NCBI GenBank assembly: GCA_027492675.1
Contig: JAPUEI010000060.1
Coordinates: 1-62,687, forward strand
Source of the DNA: Propionibacteriaceae bacterium
Lineage (GTDB): Bacteria; Actinomycetota; Actinomycetes; Propionibacteriales; Propionibacteriaceae
Direction of reading: 5' to 3'
Length of the DNA stretch: 62,687 bases
The notes under the pieces: model-generated
What the model was told of the DNA's origin: nothing
Seen by the model: the letters and a program-made list of their open reading frames with translations, nothing else
Database searches by the model: none
In this document: positions 8,595 through 19,046 of the stretch, piece by piece
Numbering within the stretch: position 1 is the first letter of the stretch
Layout of the letters: every line of letters starts with the position of its first letter
Program-made: the position numbers and the translations under genes

Positions 8595-9611
8595 TCAGGC
8601 CTTCTTCTCGTCGTGCCCGCCGAACTGCTTGCGCATGGCGGAGAGCACCTTGTCGGCGTACAGATCGGCGTCGCGCGAGGAGAACCGGGCGAACAGGGCG
8701 GTGGAGAGTACGGGGGCGGGGATTCCCTCCTCGATCGCGGCGAGCGCCGTCCAGCGCCCCTCGCCGGAGTCGGACACATGACCGGAGAAGCCCTCCAGGT
8801 GCGGGTCCTCGGAGAGCGCGAGGGCCGTGAGGTCGAGCAGCCACGACTGCACCACGCTGCCGCGTCGCCACACCTCGGCGACCTGGGAGATGTCGATGTC
8901 GTACATGAAGTGCTCCGGGTGCTCCAGCGGGGCGGTCTCGGCGTCGGCTGTGCGCGCCACCGCACCGGCGTTGGCGCCCTTGAGGATGTTCAGCCCCTCC
9001 GCGTACGACGCCATCAGCCCGTACTCGATCCCGTTGTGCACCATCTTCACGAAGTGGCCGGCGCCGACCGGCCCGCAGTGCAGCCAGCCCTGCTCGGCCG
9101 GGGAAGGGTCGCCCTCGAGGCCTTGCGTACGGGGCGCGGCGTCGACGCCGGGAGCCACGCTGGCCCAGATCGGGCGGAGCCTGTCGACCGGCTCGGTCTC
9201 TCCGCCGATCATCAGGCAGTAGCCCCGGTCGAGGCCCCAGACGCCACCCGAGGTGCCGACGTCGATGTAGTGAATGCCCTTGTCGCGCAGAGACTGCCCG
9301 CGCGCGATGTCGTCGTGGTAGTGAGAGTTGCCGCCGTCGATGATCGCGTCGTCGGCGCTCAGCACGCCGGCCAGCCCGTCGACGGTCTTCGTCGTGATCG
9401 CGCCGGCGGGCACCATGATCCAGACGTTGCGCGGGGCGGCCAGCTTGCTCGCGAGGTCCTCCAGCGAGGTCGCGCCGACCGCGCCCTCGGCCGCGAGCGC
9501 CTCGACGGCGGCCGGGCTGATGTCGTACACCACGCACTCGTGACCGTCGCGCATCAAGCGCCGCACGATGTTCGCACCCATCCGGCCGAGGCCGATCATT
9601 CCGAGCTGCAT
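8595..9611 (-). CDS. gnd: 6-phosphogluconate dehydrogenase (short, decarboxylating type)
   Basis: A 338-residue enzyme oxidising 6-phosphogluconate to ribulose 5-phosphate and CO2 in the pentose phosphate pathway. [19 protein letters not shown] is the Rossmann dinucleotide fold. DGGNSHY and the catalytic [13 protein letters not shown] motif follow at about 115-185. The length fits the ~300-340 residue class, often NAD+-preferring, rather than the 470-residue class. The ATG at 9611 has GGAGG at 5 bp; a longer in-frame reading to 9884 lacks family sequence. Cofactor preference cannot be settled from sight alone. A large inverted repeat lies upstream in the divergent spacer. Confidence 0.92.
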   Translation of the reverse strand: MQLGMIGLGRMGANIVRRLMRDGHECVVYDISPAAVEALAAEGAVGATSLEDLASKLAAPRNVWIMVPAGAITTKTVDGLAGVLSADDAIIDGGNSHYHDDIARGQSLRDKGIHYIDVGTSGGVWGLDRGYCLMIGGETEPVDRLRPIWASVAPGVDAAPRTQGLEGDPSPAEQGWLHCGPVGAGHFVKMVHNGIEYGLMASYAEGLNILKGANAGAVARTADAETAPLEHPEHFMYDIDISQVAEVWRRGSVVQSWLLDLTALALSEDPHLEGFSGHVSDSGEGRWTALAAIEEGIPAPVLSTALFARFSSRDADLYADKVLSAMRKQFGGHDEKKA

Positions 9612-9680
9612 GCCATCCTCCACAAGCCGGGCCAGTACCGCGGCCCACCGTACCCGCGGATGGCACCTGACGCCGTCGTC

Positions 9681-9762
9681 GATCCGCGTTTTCGTACCCC
9701 AGATGGTCCGATCGACCGCCCCAGGGCCCGAATGGGTGATCGGCGGTGCGGAAACGCGGATC
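9681..9762. repeat. 82-bp imperfect inverted repeat in divergent spacer
   Basis: GATCCGCGTTTTCGTACC (9681-9698) matches the reverse complement of 9745-9762 at 16 of 18 positions. Weaker internal pairing occurs between CCGATCGACC and GGGTGATCGG. It occupies much of the gap between gnd (leftward) and the small gene at 9804 (rightward). It could be a palindromic repeat element or a two-arm operator for both genes. Confidence 0.5.
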
Positions 9763-9803
9763 TGTCGTCGTATCACCATCCCCGGCAGGCCCTCTCCACG
9801 GAC

Positions 9804-10085
9804 ATGAGCACATCGACAGTCACCGTGAACGGTCGGACGGTCGTCATCCCCGACCACACCTACCTGTGGAGCCCCGACCCGCACGTGGTCGTGCGCCTGA
9901 CCCGCCCGTGCGTGAGCACCTTGGCCGCGCAGCTCGCCGACCTGGGAGCGGCCGTTGACCTCTGGTGCCCGCCGTACGGGGTCTGCGTGAGCATCTCGGC
10001 TGACGCGCCGGACCTGCTGGCGGCGTCCGACCTGGTGGCCGGCTACGTCCCGTATTCACACGATGCCGTCGCTGCGGTCGCCTAG
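9804..10085 (+). CDS. Small hypothetical protein
   Basis: A 93-residue protein starting [18 protein letters not shown], with no transmembrane segment and no family I recognise. It has a beta-rich N-terminal half and an Ala-rich C-terminal half with two Cys (about C36 and C55) plus a Val-Cys-Val segment. The ATG at 9804 has only a weak upstream purine run. GC-rich third positions and an even reading to TAG support coding. It is 21 bp from the next gene and could form an operon with the 249-residue unknown protein and the PfkB kinase. Confidence 0.5.
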   Translation: MSTSTVTVNGRTVVIPDHTYLWSPDPHVVVRLTRPCVSTLAAQLADLGAAVDLWCPPYGVCVSISADAPDLLAASDLVAGYVPYSHDAVAAVA

Positions 10086-10106
10086 CGTCGCCGATATCTT
10101 GGCGGC

Positions 10107-10856
10107 GTGAACCGAGACGACTGGTGGCGAACGCTCGACCCTTCCGCAACGAATGACCTAGCCGCGACGTGGTTCCCGGTGGGCCAGCCGGGCTTCGCCG
10201 GGGACAGCAAGCACGCCTGGCGCGCGACGCTCGACGAGCGCTACGGCCCCGAGGGCTGGCGGATGGGTCACTACGTGCGCGGGCAGATCGTGCCGCCGGC
10301 GGTCGCGATCGGCGAGTACGAAGAGGCGTACCGGGTCTTCCTGCGCGCCCGCCCGTCCCTGGTGCGATTCCTCGCCACGACGTGCGGCAACGTCTACGAC
10401 AGCCACCCCTCGAACGTGTACGACGCGGCGTACGAGCAACCGGACACCGTCTCGAACCACTACCAGGACATCTCCGTGCGGCGGGTGATCGCCGAGCTCG
10501 CCGACGATCCCGACTGGCCGGACGTCACCCCGACCGAGCCGGGGGACGTCGAGCTGACCGACGCCGGTACGGGCGAGCGGCGCGTCGTGCCCAGGGCGTA
10601 CGGCTTCCGCGGCGACCTGCTGTGGCAGATCCGTGAGCCGGACTCGCCCGGGTTCGTGCTCAGCCCCGCCGTCGTACCGGCCCATGACCCCGCCCTGCTC
10701 ACGACCCTGCCGGGACGACTCGAGTGGTACCACGGCGAGGGCTGCGGTCACCTCTCGATCGAGGCCTTCTGGCAGATGAGCAAGGTCATCGAGGTGCGCC
10801 TCGACCGGTTCCTCGCGCTCGGCGAGGGACGGCTGACGCCCCTGGCGGGCCTGTGA
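10107..10856 (+). CDS. Hypothetical protein coupled to a PfkB kinase
   Basis: A 249-residue cytoplasmic protein that I do not recognise. It is rich in Trp, Tyr, Asp and His, for example MGHYVRGQIVPP, CGNVYDSHPSN, EWYHGEGCGHLSIEAFWQ. The clustered HGEGCGH, CGNVYDSH and NHYQ sites could bind metal, suggesting an enzyme, but this is only suggestive. It starts with GTG after GGCGGC. Its stop overlaps the start of the PfkB-family kinase (GTGA), so the two are translationally coupled and probably share a pathway. Confidence 0.75.
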   Translation: MNRDDWWRTLDPSATNDLAATWFPVGQPGFAGDSKHAWRATLDERYGPEGWRMGHYVRGQIVPPAVAIGEYEEAYRVFLRARPSLVRFLATTCGNVYDSHPSNVYDAAYEQPDTVSNHYQDISVRRVIAELADDPDWPDVTPTEPGDVELTDAGTGERRVVPRAYGFRGDLLWQIREPDSPGFVLSPAVVPAHDPALLTTLPGRLEWYHGEGCGHLSIEAFWQMSKVIEVRLDRFLALGEGRLTPLAGL

Positions 10857-11743
10857 ACCCGCCGGTCCTGCTGGGCACGATCAGCCTCGACAAGTACGTC
10901 GACTTCGGCTTCGACCTGCCCGGCGGCGGGGTGCTCAACATGGCCTGGCACTGGAGGCAGCTGGGCCAGCCGTACGAGCTGGTCACGCGCGTCGGCGCCT
11001 CCGACGCGGAGGTCTTCGGGTGGTTCCTGGCCCGGCACGGGATCCCGCACGATCCGGCCGCGCTGCTGTCGGATGAGGCGTCGTCGTCGATCGACATCCG
11101 CTTCGGGGAGGACCGGCAGCCGCGGATGAGCAACTTCGTCCCCGGCGTGTGGGACGACTTCCGCTGTACAGCCGAGCAGGAGCGGCTGGTTGCGGCGGCG
11201 CCGGCGTACCACACGGTGCTCGTCGAGGGCGCGATCGCCGAGACGATGCGGCTGGGCGAGGCCGGGCTGCTGCCGCGCGGTGCGGTGTCGGCGGACTTCC
11301 TCGGGTTCGTGCACTACACGCCGGAGCGGATGGCCGACACGCTCCGCGTCGTCGACCTCGGCTTCGTCGGCTGGCCCGGCGCGCCGACAGATGCGGGCGT
11401 CGAGGCGATCGTGGGAGTCGCCCGGGAGATGGGCCGCATGGTCGTGCTGACGTTCGGCGCCCAGGGCGTACGGGTCGTGGACGGCCGTCCCGGCGGAGCG
11501 GACACCTGGTTCCCGACCGTGGCGGTCCCGGTGGCGGGCACGACGGTCGGCTGCGGCGACGCGTTCATCGCGGCGTTCCTGGCGTCCTGGTGGGCCGAGG
11601 CGGATGTCGCGGCCGCGGTCGCCGCCGGCGCTGCGCGCGGCGCGATGGCGACGCGATGGAACCGGCCGATCCCAGACGAGGCGTACGGGGAGGAACTGGC
11701 CGCGTTCCTCGCGGTGACCGACGCGGCGGCGGGCCACGCCTGA
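10853..11743 (+). CDS. PfkB family carbohydrate kinase
   Basis: A 296-residue ribokinase-type sugar kinase, possibly close to the FrlD (fructosamine 6-kinase-like) branch; the substrate is unknown. It has an N-terminal GTISLDKYVDFGF strand, GGGVLNMAWHWRQLG (the early GG substrate site) and the C-terminal PfkB signature GTTVGCGDAFIAAFLASWW, whose Asp is the catalytic base. The GTG start at 10853 overlaps the upstream TGA by GTGA, so it needs coupled translation. A longer in-frame reading from 10724 runs through the upstream gene and is rejected. It is short for the family at about 300 residues but seems complete. Confidence 0.88.
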   Translation: MNPPVLLGTISLDKYVDFGFDLPGGGVLNMAWHWRQLGQPYELVTRVGASDAEVFGWFLARHGIPHDPAALLSDEASSSIDIRFGEDRQPRMSNFVPGVWDDFRCTAEQERLVAAAPAYHTVLVEGAIAETMRLGEAGLLPRGAVSADFLGFVHYTPERMADTLRVVDLGFVGWPGAPTDAGVEAIVGVAREMGRMVVLTFGAQGVRVVDGRPGGADTWFPTVAVPVAGTTVGCGDAFIAAFLASWWAEADVAAAVAAGAARGAMATRWNRPIPDEAYGEELAAFLAVTDAAAGHA

Positions 11744-11866
11744 CCGGACGCGACGATCCCGCCACGATGCGCGGTGTGGAGGGTCCTCACGGCCTCCGAC
11801 GGCCGGATGCTGGCGGAATCCTCCCGCGGTGCCGCCCCGATGGCATGCTGCGTGGCGAGGAGGACC

Positions 11867-12337
11867 ATGAGCACCAGCCGTACCCAGCAGCACTTCGACA
11901 CCCTCGGCACCGGCCTACAGGTCATCGAGACCGGCGAGGACACGTCGACCGTGGTCGCCGCGGCGGCCGCCCTCGGCGTCCAGCCTGGCCAGATCGCCAA
12001 GACGCTGGCCGTACGGGCGGGCGACGAGGTGTTCCTGCTCGTCGCGTGCGGCACCGCGCGGCTCGACAACCGCAAGTTCAAGGACCGTTTCGGCGCCAAG
12101 CCGCGCATGCTCGGCCACGAGGAGACCTCCGACCTCACCGGACAGCCGGTGGGTGGCGTCGGCCCGTTCGGGCACGTCCGTGAGCTGACGATGTACTTGG
12201 ATGCGTCGCTGCGCGACTTCGACGCCGTGTACCCCGCGGCCGGCAGCCGGTCCAGCGCGTTCCGGATCACCCCCGACGAGCTCGGCCGCCTGACCGGCGC
12301 CGAGTGGGTGGACGTCTGTACGGTGCCGCAGACCTGA
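11867..12337 (+). CDS. ybaK: YbaK/EbsC family aminoacyl-tRNA deacylase
   Basis: A 156-residue protein of the YbaK/ProRS-associated domain family, which hydrolyses mischarged tRNA (Cys-tRNA-Pro and relatives). It shows the family order VVAAAAALGVQPGQIAKTLAVR with the conserved Lys in IAKTL, LVACGTARLDNRKFK, then GGVGPFGH (the Gly-rich hydrolysis site). The ATG at 11867 has GAGGAGG immediately upstream; earlier ATGs in frame are not conserved. The exact tRNA target is not predictable. The antisense MFS remnant starts just beyond its stop. Confidence 0.9.
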   Translation: MSTSRTQQHFDTLGTGLQVIETGEDTSTVVAAAAALGVQPGQIAKTLAVRAGDEVFLLVACGTARLDNRKFKDRFGAKPRMLGHEETSDLTGQPVGGVGPFGHVRELTMYLDASLRDFDAVYPAAGSRSSAFRITPDELGRLTGAEWVDVCTVPQT

Positions 12338-12344
12338 GCGGCTC

Positions 12345-12437
12345 GTACACCATGTCGGCGAGCAGCGACACGACGCCGAACCCGACGACGAAGGTCCACG
12401 GCCGCAGCAGCGGCGGGGCGTTCTCGGATCGGCTCAT
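12345..12437 (-). pseudogene. N-terminal remnant of an MFS transporter gene
   Basis: On the minus strand, an ATG at 12437 begins about 30 codons reading MSRSENAPPLLRPWTFV and GFGVVSLLADMVYE. This is the typical first helix and loop of a major facilitator exporter family (SLLAD-x-x-YE). The similarity stops at VYE and the frame then enters the 3' end of ybaK. The rest of the roughly 400-codon gene is absent, so this looks like a deletion scar. No Shine-Dalgarno remains. The call rests on motif recognition in a short peptide. Confidence 0.55.
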
Positions 12438-12489
12438 GGTGAAGAGGATCGTACGTCCGCGGCGCGGGTCCACCGGCTACGGTCGCCCC

Positions 12490-12948
12490 ATGAACCTCGG
12501 GGACTCGGTGACGGTGGAGATGCGCGCGACGCCGGAGGCGGTGTGGGCGGTGGTGGCGGACGTCACGCGCATCGGCGAGCTCAGCCCCGAGACGTTCGAG
12601 GCCGAGTGGCTCGATGGCGCCACCGGCCCCGCGCTCGGGGCGTACTTCCGCGGGCACGTGAAGCGCAACGGCGTCGGCCCGACGTACTGGAGCCGCTGCC
12701 ATGTCACAGCGTGCGAGCCGGGGCGGACGTTCGGGTTCGAGGTCGGCGTCGGGGAGGTGTGGATCAACAGCTGGCGGTACGAGATCGCGCCGAGCCCGAC
12801 CGGCTGCGCGGTCACCGAGTCGTTCCAGCTCCTGCCCACGGTCGGCAACCGCCTGTACTGGGGGCTGATGGGTCGGTGGCGCGGCCGCACGAACCGGCGC
12901 GGCATGATCCAGACTCTCGCTCGCGTGAAGGGGATCGTCGAGGGCTGA
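12490..12948 (+). CDS. SRPBCC (START-like) family protein
   Basis: A 152-residue single-domain protein. VTVEMRATPEAVWAVVADVTRIGELSP is the classic first strand and helix of polyketide cyclase/START-like folds. The middle has FRGHVKRNG and WSRCHV, and there is a long C-terminal helix ending MIQTLARVKGIVEG. Such proteins bind hydrophobic ligands in a deep cavity; the ligand is unknown. The ATG at 12490 starts directly at the conserved strand, while longer readings pass through the MFS remnant. A lipoprotein gene follows after 73 bp. Confidence 0.85.
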   Translation: MNLGDSVTVEMRATPEAVWAVVADVTRIGELSPETFEAEWLDGATGPALGAYFRGHVKRNGVGPTYWSRCHVTACEPGRTFGFEVGVGEVWINSWRYEIAPSPTGCAVTESFQLLPTVGNRLYWGLMGRWRGRTNRRGMIQTLARVKGIVEG

Positions 12949-13021
12949 CGGGCGCCCCGACGTCGGATGTGGACTGGCCCAGTGGGACCCTGAAAGGAGT
13001 CTCGAGCGTCTGGAGGTCGCC

Positions 13022-13321
13022 ATGAGGCGTCACGTACCGCTGGTCCTGGTCGCCGTGGCGGCCACCCTCGTCCTAGCCGGGTGCGCGGCAGGTCCGAACA
13101 CCGCAGCGACCGGTGTCGATCCGGCCGGGTTCTGGCTCGGCCTGTGGCACGGCCTGATCTGCCCGATCACGTTCGTGATCTCGCTGTTCACCCACCAGGT
13201 GAGCATCTACGAGGTCAACAACAACGGCGGCTGGTACAACTTCGGCTTCCTGCTGGGCGCCTCCGCCACCCTCGGCGGCAGCGGCGGTGCGGGCGCCCGA
13301 CGTCGGCGCCACAAGGACTGA
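13022..13321 (+). CDS. Small conserved lipoprotein with membrane segment
   Basis: A 99-residue protein. The N-terminal signal MRRHVPLVLVAVAATLVLAGC carries a lipobox (LAGC, about 18-21), so it is likely lipid-anchored after cleavage. The core FWLGLWHGLICPITFVISLF is hydrophobic, followed by VSIYEVNNNGGWYNFGFLLG, a conserved pattern of a small family without known function. The tail is basic (GARRRRHKD). A GGAGGTCGCC sequence precedes the ATG. It converges with the SGNH gene 8 bp away. Confidence 0.8.
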   Translation: MRRHVPLVLVAVAATLVLAGCAAGPNTAATGVDPAGFWLGLWHGLICPITFVISLFTHQVSIYEVNNNGGWYNFGFLLGASATLGGSGGAGARRRRHKD

Positions 13322-13328
13322 CAGGCCG

Positions 13329-14075
13329 TCAGCCGACGAGCGTCCAGGTCGGGTGCTTGGGGGCGCGGTGCGCGCCCGATGACGTCTTGCGGATCCGTCG
13401 TCCGATCCACGGGGCGACGTGCTCGCGGTAGTACTGCGCCTCGCCGACCATTCCCTGCTTCCACGGCCGCGGCGTCGGCGCGGGCTCCAGCTCCGACGTC
13501 ACGCCGATCGCCGTCAGCACCTTGTGCGCGACCCGCGCGTGCCCGTACGGGTTGAGGTGGAGCCTGTCCTCGGACCAGAACTCCGCGCCGCGCAGCTCGT
13601 CATCGCCGAACGCGTTGACGAACACGATGCCCAGGTCCTCGGTGAGCGCCCGTGCCGCCTCGGTGAGTGCCTCGCCGCGCTCGTGGAACGTACGACCCAT
13701 CGGCAGCCCCGCGGACGGGTCGGGTCCGCTGAGCAGTACGGGCTGCACGCCGGCGCGCAGGCACCGGATCATCGCTGAGCGGATGAGCATCATCTGCACG
13801 CGGGTGTCGTGCCCCGGGCGGAGCATGTCGTTGCCACCGCCGTTGAACGTCAGCAGCGTCGGCAGCGGGTCCAGCGCCAGCGCGGCGTCGACCTGCGTCG
13901 TCGCGATGGGGATCAGCAGGCGACCGCGGATCGCGAGGTTGGCGTACTCCACCGGCTCGTCGCTGTGGGCCGCGAGACCCTCGGCGACGCGGTCGGCCCA
14001 GCCCCGTGGCGTACCGTCCTCGCGCCAGTCCCCGACGCCCTCGGTGAAGCTGTCGCCGACGGCCACGTACCGCAT
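13329..14075 (-). CDS. SGNH/GDSL family hydrolase
   Basis: A 248-residue esterase/lipase-type enzyme. Block I is GDSFTEGVGDW with the nucleophile Ser at about 9. Block III is FNGGGNDML, with the oxyanion Asn. Block V is DRLHLNPYGHARVA with the catalytic Asp-x-x-His. No signal peptide is seen, so it is probably cytoplasmic; the substrate is unknown. The ATG at 14075 follows GGAGGA and begins exactly at the first beta strand (MRYVAVGDS), so the longer frame upstream is rejected. Confidence 0.9.
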   Translation of the reverse strand: MRYVAVGDSFTEGVGDWREDGTPRGWADRVAEGLAAHSDEPVEYANLAIRGRLLIPIATTQVDAALALDPLPTLLTFNGGGNDMLRPGHDTRVQMMLIRSAMIRCLRAGVQPVLLSGPDPSAGLPMGRTFHERGEALTEAARALTEDLGIVFVNAFGDDELRGAEFWSEDRLHLNPYGHARVAHKVLTAIGVTSELEPAPTPRPWKQGMVGEAQYYREHVAPWIGRRIRKTSSGAHRAPKHPTWTLVG

Positions 14076-14139
14076 CAGTCCTCCTCCGTGTTGACCCGGT
14101 CCCATCCTGCACTGCGGCGGGTCGCCGCACGGGGATGCG

Positions 14140-14550
14140 TCAGGCGAAGGTGCGCTCGGCGTACGTGTTGTCCCACGGGCCACCGCCAGTGACCGTCCAC
14201 TCCCGCAACCGGCTCAGCGTGATCCGTACGACCGTCAGCCGCCGCTGCGACGGCAGTCCAGCGGCGACCAGCGCGGCCGCCGTGGCGTCCTGGTCGACGA
14301 CCGCCGAGCCCTCCGCACTCCACCAGCCGTCGGGGCACGGTCCGCCGAGAGCCACGTCGGGCCGGTCCGCGATGTCGCTGATCTTCTCCGCGTCCGGCTC
14401 CGTCAGAACGAGCAGGTCGCACGGGCAGTCGCCCGGCCAGACCGTGACAGGCCGCGTATGGAGGGTGGTCGGACCGTACGTGGTGAGCATGCAGACGGTC
14501 CCCGGCGCGGGCAGCTCCGGTGTCACGGAAACAGATGTCACGGAAGTCAT
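14140..14550 (-). CDS. Pyridoxamine 5'-phosphate oxidase-like split-barrel protein
   Basis: A 136-residue protein. VCMLTTYGPTTLHTRPVTVW, a block like LLVLTEPDAEKISDIADRP, and DGWWSAEGSAVVDQD follow the order seen in FMN-binding split-barrel proteins of the general stress/PNPOx-like group (x-LTT...H-S/T-RP; K-x-x-x-I-x-x-x-P; W...G-x-A). It may be a flavin-dependent reductase or oxidase; the substrate is unknown. GGGG lies upstream of the ATG. It is divergent from kdpF, and the 153-bp spacer carries an inverted repeat and direct repeats. Confidence 0.65.
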   Translation of the reverse strand: MTSVTSVSVTPELPAPGTVCMLTTYGPTTLHTRPVTVWPGDCPCDLLVLTEPDAEKISDIADRPDVALGGPCPDGWWSAEGSAVVDQDATAAALVAAGLPSQRRLTVVRITLSRLREWTVTGGGPWDNTYAERTFA

Positions 14551-14584
14551 CCTGCCCCTTTGCGATGCCCCTGGTGACCGATCG

Positions 14585-14609
14585 GAACGTCGGGATGGGG
14601 TGGACGTTC
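14585..14609. promoter_or_regulatory. Inverted repeat in the PNPOx-like/kdp divergent spacer
   Basis: GAACGTC (14585-14591) and GACGTTC (14603-14609) are perfect inverted arms separated by 11 bases. The site is 35 bp upstream of the PNPOx-like gene and about 95 bp upstream of kdpF. It may be an operator for either gene. Confidence 0.35.
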
Positions 14610-14636
14610 ACCATCCGCCGCCCTGAGTAAGGATTT

Positions 14637-14662
14637 CGTCAAGCCCCGTCAGGGGGCCGTCA
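14637..14662 (+). promoter_or_regulatory. Triple CGTCA direct repeat, candidate KdpE site
   Basis: CGTCA occurs at 14637-14641, 14647-14651 and 14658-14662, a 10-11 bp helical step, 42 bp before the kdpF start. Tandem half-sites at one helical turn are typical of OmpR/PhoB-type response regulators, and KdpE is encoded in this operon. KdpE binding is inferred. Confidence 0.45.
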
Positions 14663-14703
14663 AGGGTCGGCCGATCCGCTCAGCGGTGGCACAGGCTGGC
14701 CCC

Positions 14704-14790
14704 ATGACCGAGAACATCCTGGCCGCGGTGATCGGCATCGGGCTGCTGATCTACCTCACGTACGCCCTGATCAGACCGGAGAAGTTCTGA
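14704..14790 (+). CDS. kdpF: Potassium-transporting ATPase small subunit KdpF
   Basis: A 28-residue single-helix peptide starting MTENILAAVIGIGLLIYLT and ending ALIRPEKF. It has the size and RPEKF end typical of KdpF, which stabilises the KdpFABC complex in the membrane. Its stop overlaps the kdpA ATG (TGATG), giving translational coupling. There is no strong Shine-Dalgarno, and the mRNA may start close to the ATG. Confidence 0.9.
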   Translation: MTENILAAVIGIGLLIYLTYALIRPEKF

Positions 14791-16417
14791 TGCCGCTCTG
14801 GCTCAGCGCCGCCTTGTCGATCGTCACCGTCGTGGCGATCCTCGCGGCCATCCACGTGCCGCTCGGCGGTTGGATCCACCGCGTGTACACCTCCCCGAAG
14901 CACCTGCGGATCGAGCGGGCGATCTACCGGCTCGTCGGCGTCGACCCGGACACGGAACAGCGCTGGCAGACGTACGCGATCAGCCTGGTGTCGTTCTCGA
15001 TCGTGTCCATCCTCGCGTTGTGGGGCCTGCTCGTGGCCCAGCGGCTGCTGCCCTGGTCGCAGGGTCGCTCGATGCACGTCGACACCGCGCTCAACACGGC
15101 CGTCTCGTTCGTGACCAACACCAACTGGCAGTCGTACGCGGGGGAGTCGGGCACGGGCTACCTCGTACAGGCGGCAGGCCTCGCCGTACAGAACTTCCTC
15201 TCGGCGGCCGTCGGTCTCGCGGTCGCTGTGGCCGTCGTACGCGGCCTCGCCCGTGAGCGCACCGACCGGATCGGCAACTTCTGGGTGGACCTCACGCGCG
15301 GCGTCATCCGGATCCTGCTGCCGCTCGCGGTGGTGGGCGCGATCCTGCTCGTGGTGTGCGGGGTGATCCAGAACGTCACCGACCCGTACACCGTGACCAC
15401 CATCACCGGCGGCACCCAGGTCATCCAGGGCGGCCCCGTCGCGTCGCAGGAGGCGATCAAGGAGCTCGGCACCAACGGCGGCGGCTTCTTCAACGCCAAC
15501 TCGGCGCACCCCTTCGAGAACCCGAGCGGCCTCACCAACCTCATCGAGATCGTGTTCCTGCTGGCGATCGCGTCGGCGCTGCCTCGTACGTACGGGCTGC
15601 TCGTCGGCGACCGCCGCCAGGGCCGGGCGATGGCCATCACCATGGCGATCCTCGGGGTCGGCGCGATGGTGCTGCTCACGGTCGTGGAGCTCCACTGGGG
15701 CACGATGGAGGGCAAGGAGCAGCGCTTCGGCGTGGCCTGGTCGGCGATCTTCGGGTCCGCCACCACCGGCACCTCGACGGGCGCGGTCAACTCGCTGCAC
15801 GAGTCGTTCTCGCCGCTCGGTGGCGGGCTGTTGCTGCTCAACATGATGCTCGGCGAGCTGTCGCCCGGCGGGGTGGGCACGGGTCTGTACTCGATGATCA
15901 CGATGATCGTCATCACCGTGTTCCTGGCCGGCCTGATGGTCGGGCGCACCCCGGAGCTGCTGGGCAAGACGATCGGTCGACAGGAGATCACGCTGGCCGC
16001 GTTGTCCCTCGTCGTCACGCCGGCGCTCACGCTGCTGGGGGCCGGGATCTCCCTGGTGCTGCCGGTCGCGACCGCGTCGATGTCCACCTCGGGCCCACAC
16101 GGGTTGAGCGAGATGCTGTACGCGTTCACATCGGCCGCCAACAACAACGGCTCCGCGTTCGCCGGTCTGTCCGCGGACACCCCGTACCTCAACCTGGTTC
16201 TCGCCACCGCGATGCTGCTGGGCCGGTTCGTGCCGATCCTCCTGCTGGTACGGCTCGCTGGTCGGCTCGGCGAGCAACAACGGCGACCCGAGACAGCAGG
16301 CACCATGCCCACCCATACGGCGAGCTTCGTCGGCCTGCTGGTCGCGGTGATCCTCATCGTCGCCGCCCTCACGTACTTCCCGTCCCTCGCTCTCGGTCCC
16401 GTCGCGGAGGCACTGTC

Positions 16418-16421
<4 letters not shown>
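14790..16421 (+). CDS. kdpA: Potassium-transporting ATPase subunit A (K+ channel-like subunit)
   Basis: A 543-residue integral membrane protein with about ten helices, forming the K+ selectivity pathway of KdpFABC. Four selectivity-type loops are visible: [10 protein letters not shown] (about 110-119), [19 protein letters not shown] (about 228-246), the GTSTGAVNS stretch, and [12 protein letters not shown] near the C-terminus. Length agrees with other KdpA proteins of about 550. It overlaps kdpF by 1 bp and kdpB by 4 bp. High-affinity K+ uptake under K+ limitation is the known role. Confidence 0.97.
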
Positions 16422-18475
<2,054 letters not shown>

Positions 18476-18477
18476 TC

Positions 18478-19044
18478 ATGCTTCGTCAGTCACTCGCCGC
18501 GGTGCGGCTCCTCCTGCTCATGACGGTGCTGCTCGGCGTCGCCTACCCGGCGGTGATCACCCTTGTCGCTCGGCTCGACGCGCCGGCTGCCGACGGGTCG
18601 CTGGTGACCGTCGACGGGCACGTCGTGGGCTCTGCGCTGCTGGGCCAGGCCGCCGCTGGCCCCGAGTGGTTCCAGCCGCGGCCGTCGGTCTCCGACTACG
18701 CCGGGGACACCTCGGGCGGGTCGAACCTGTCGCCGAACTCGCAGGCCCAGGCCGATGCTCGGGCGAAGCGTGAGGCCGATCTGAAGGCCGCCAACCCGGA
18801 CGCCGTCGGGCCCATCCCCGAGGACGCGCTGACCGCCTCGGCGTCCGGCCTCGAGCCGTACATCTCGGTGGCCTACGCGACGTGGCAGATCCCGCGCGTC
18901 GCTGCCGCGCGCGGGGTCGACAGGTCAGTATTGGAGAGGCTGGTCGCCGACTGTACGGACCACGCGCTGCTCGGCTACATCGGCCAGGACGGCGTGAACG
19001 TGACGCGGCTGAACGCGGCCCTCGCAGGGCTGCCGAAGGGGTGA
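18478..19044 (+). CDS. kdpC: Potassium-transporting ATPase subunit C
   Basis: A 188-residue protein with one N-terminal membrane helix (about 9-30) and an extracytoplasmic domain. It starts MLRQSLAAVRLLLLMTVLLG, with family sequence GSALLGQ, WFQPRPSVSDY, GGSNLSPNSQ and, near the end, VNVTRLNAALAGL. It assembles with KdpF, A and B and may act as a chaperone for ATP binding. It starts 2 bp after kdpB and stops 2 bp before kdpD. Confidence 0.95.
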   Translation: MLRQSLAAVRLLLLMTVLLGVAYPAVITLVARLDAPAADGSLVTVDGHVVGSALLGQAAAGPEWFQPRPSVSDYAGDTSGGSNLSPNSQAQADARAKREADLKAANPDAVGPIPEDALTASASGLEPYISVAYATWQIPRVAAARGVDRSVLERLVADCTDHALLGYIGQDGVNVTRLNAALAGLPKG

Positions 19045-19046
19045 CG

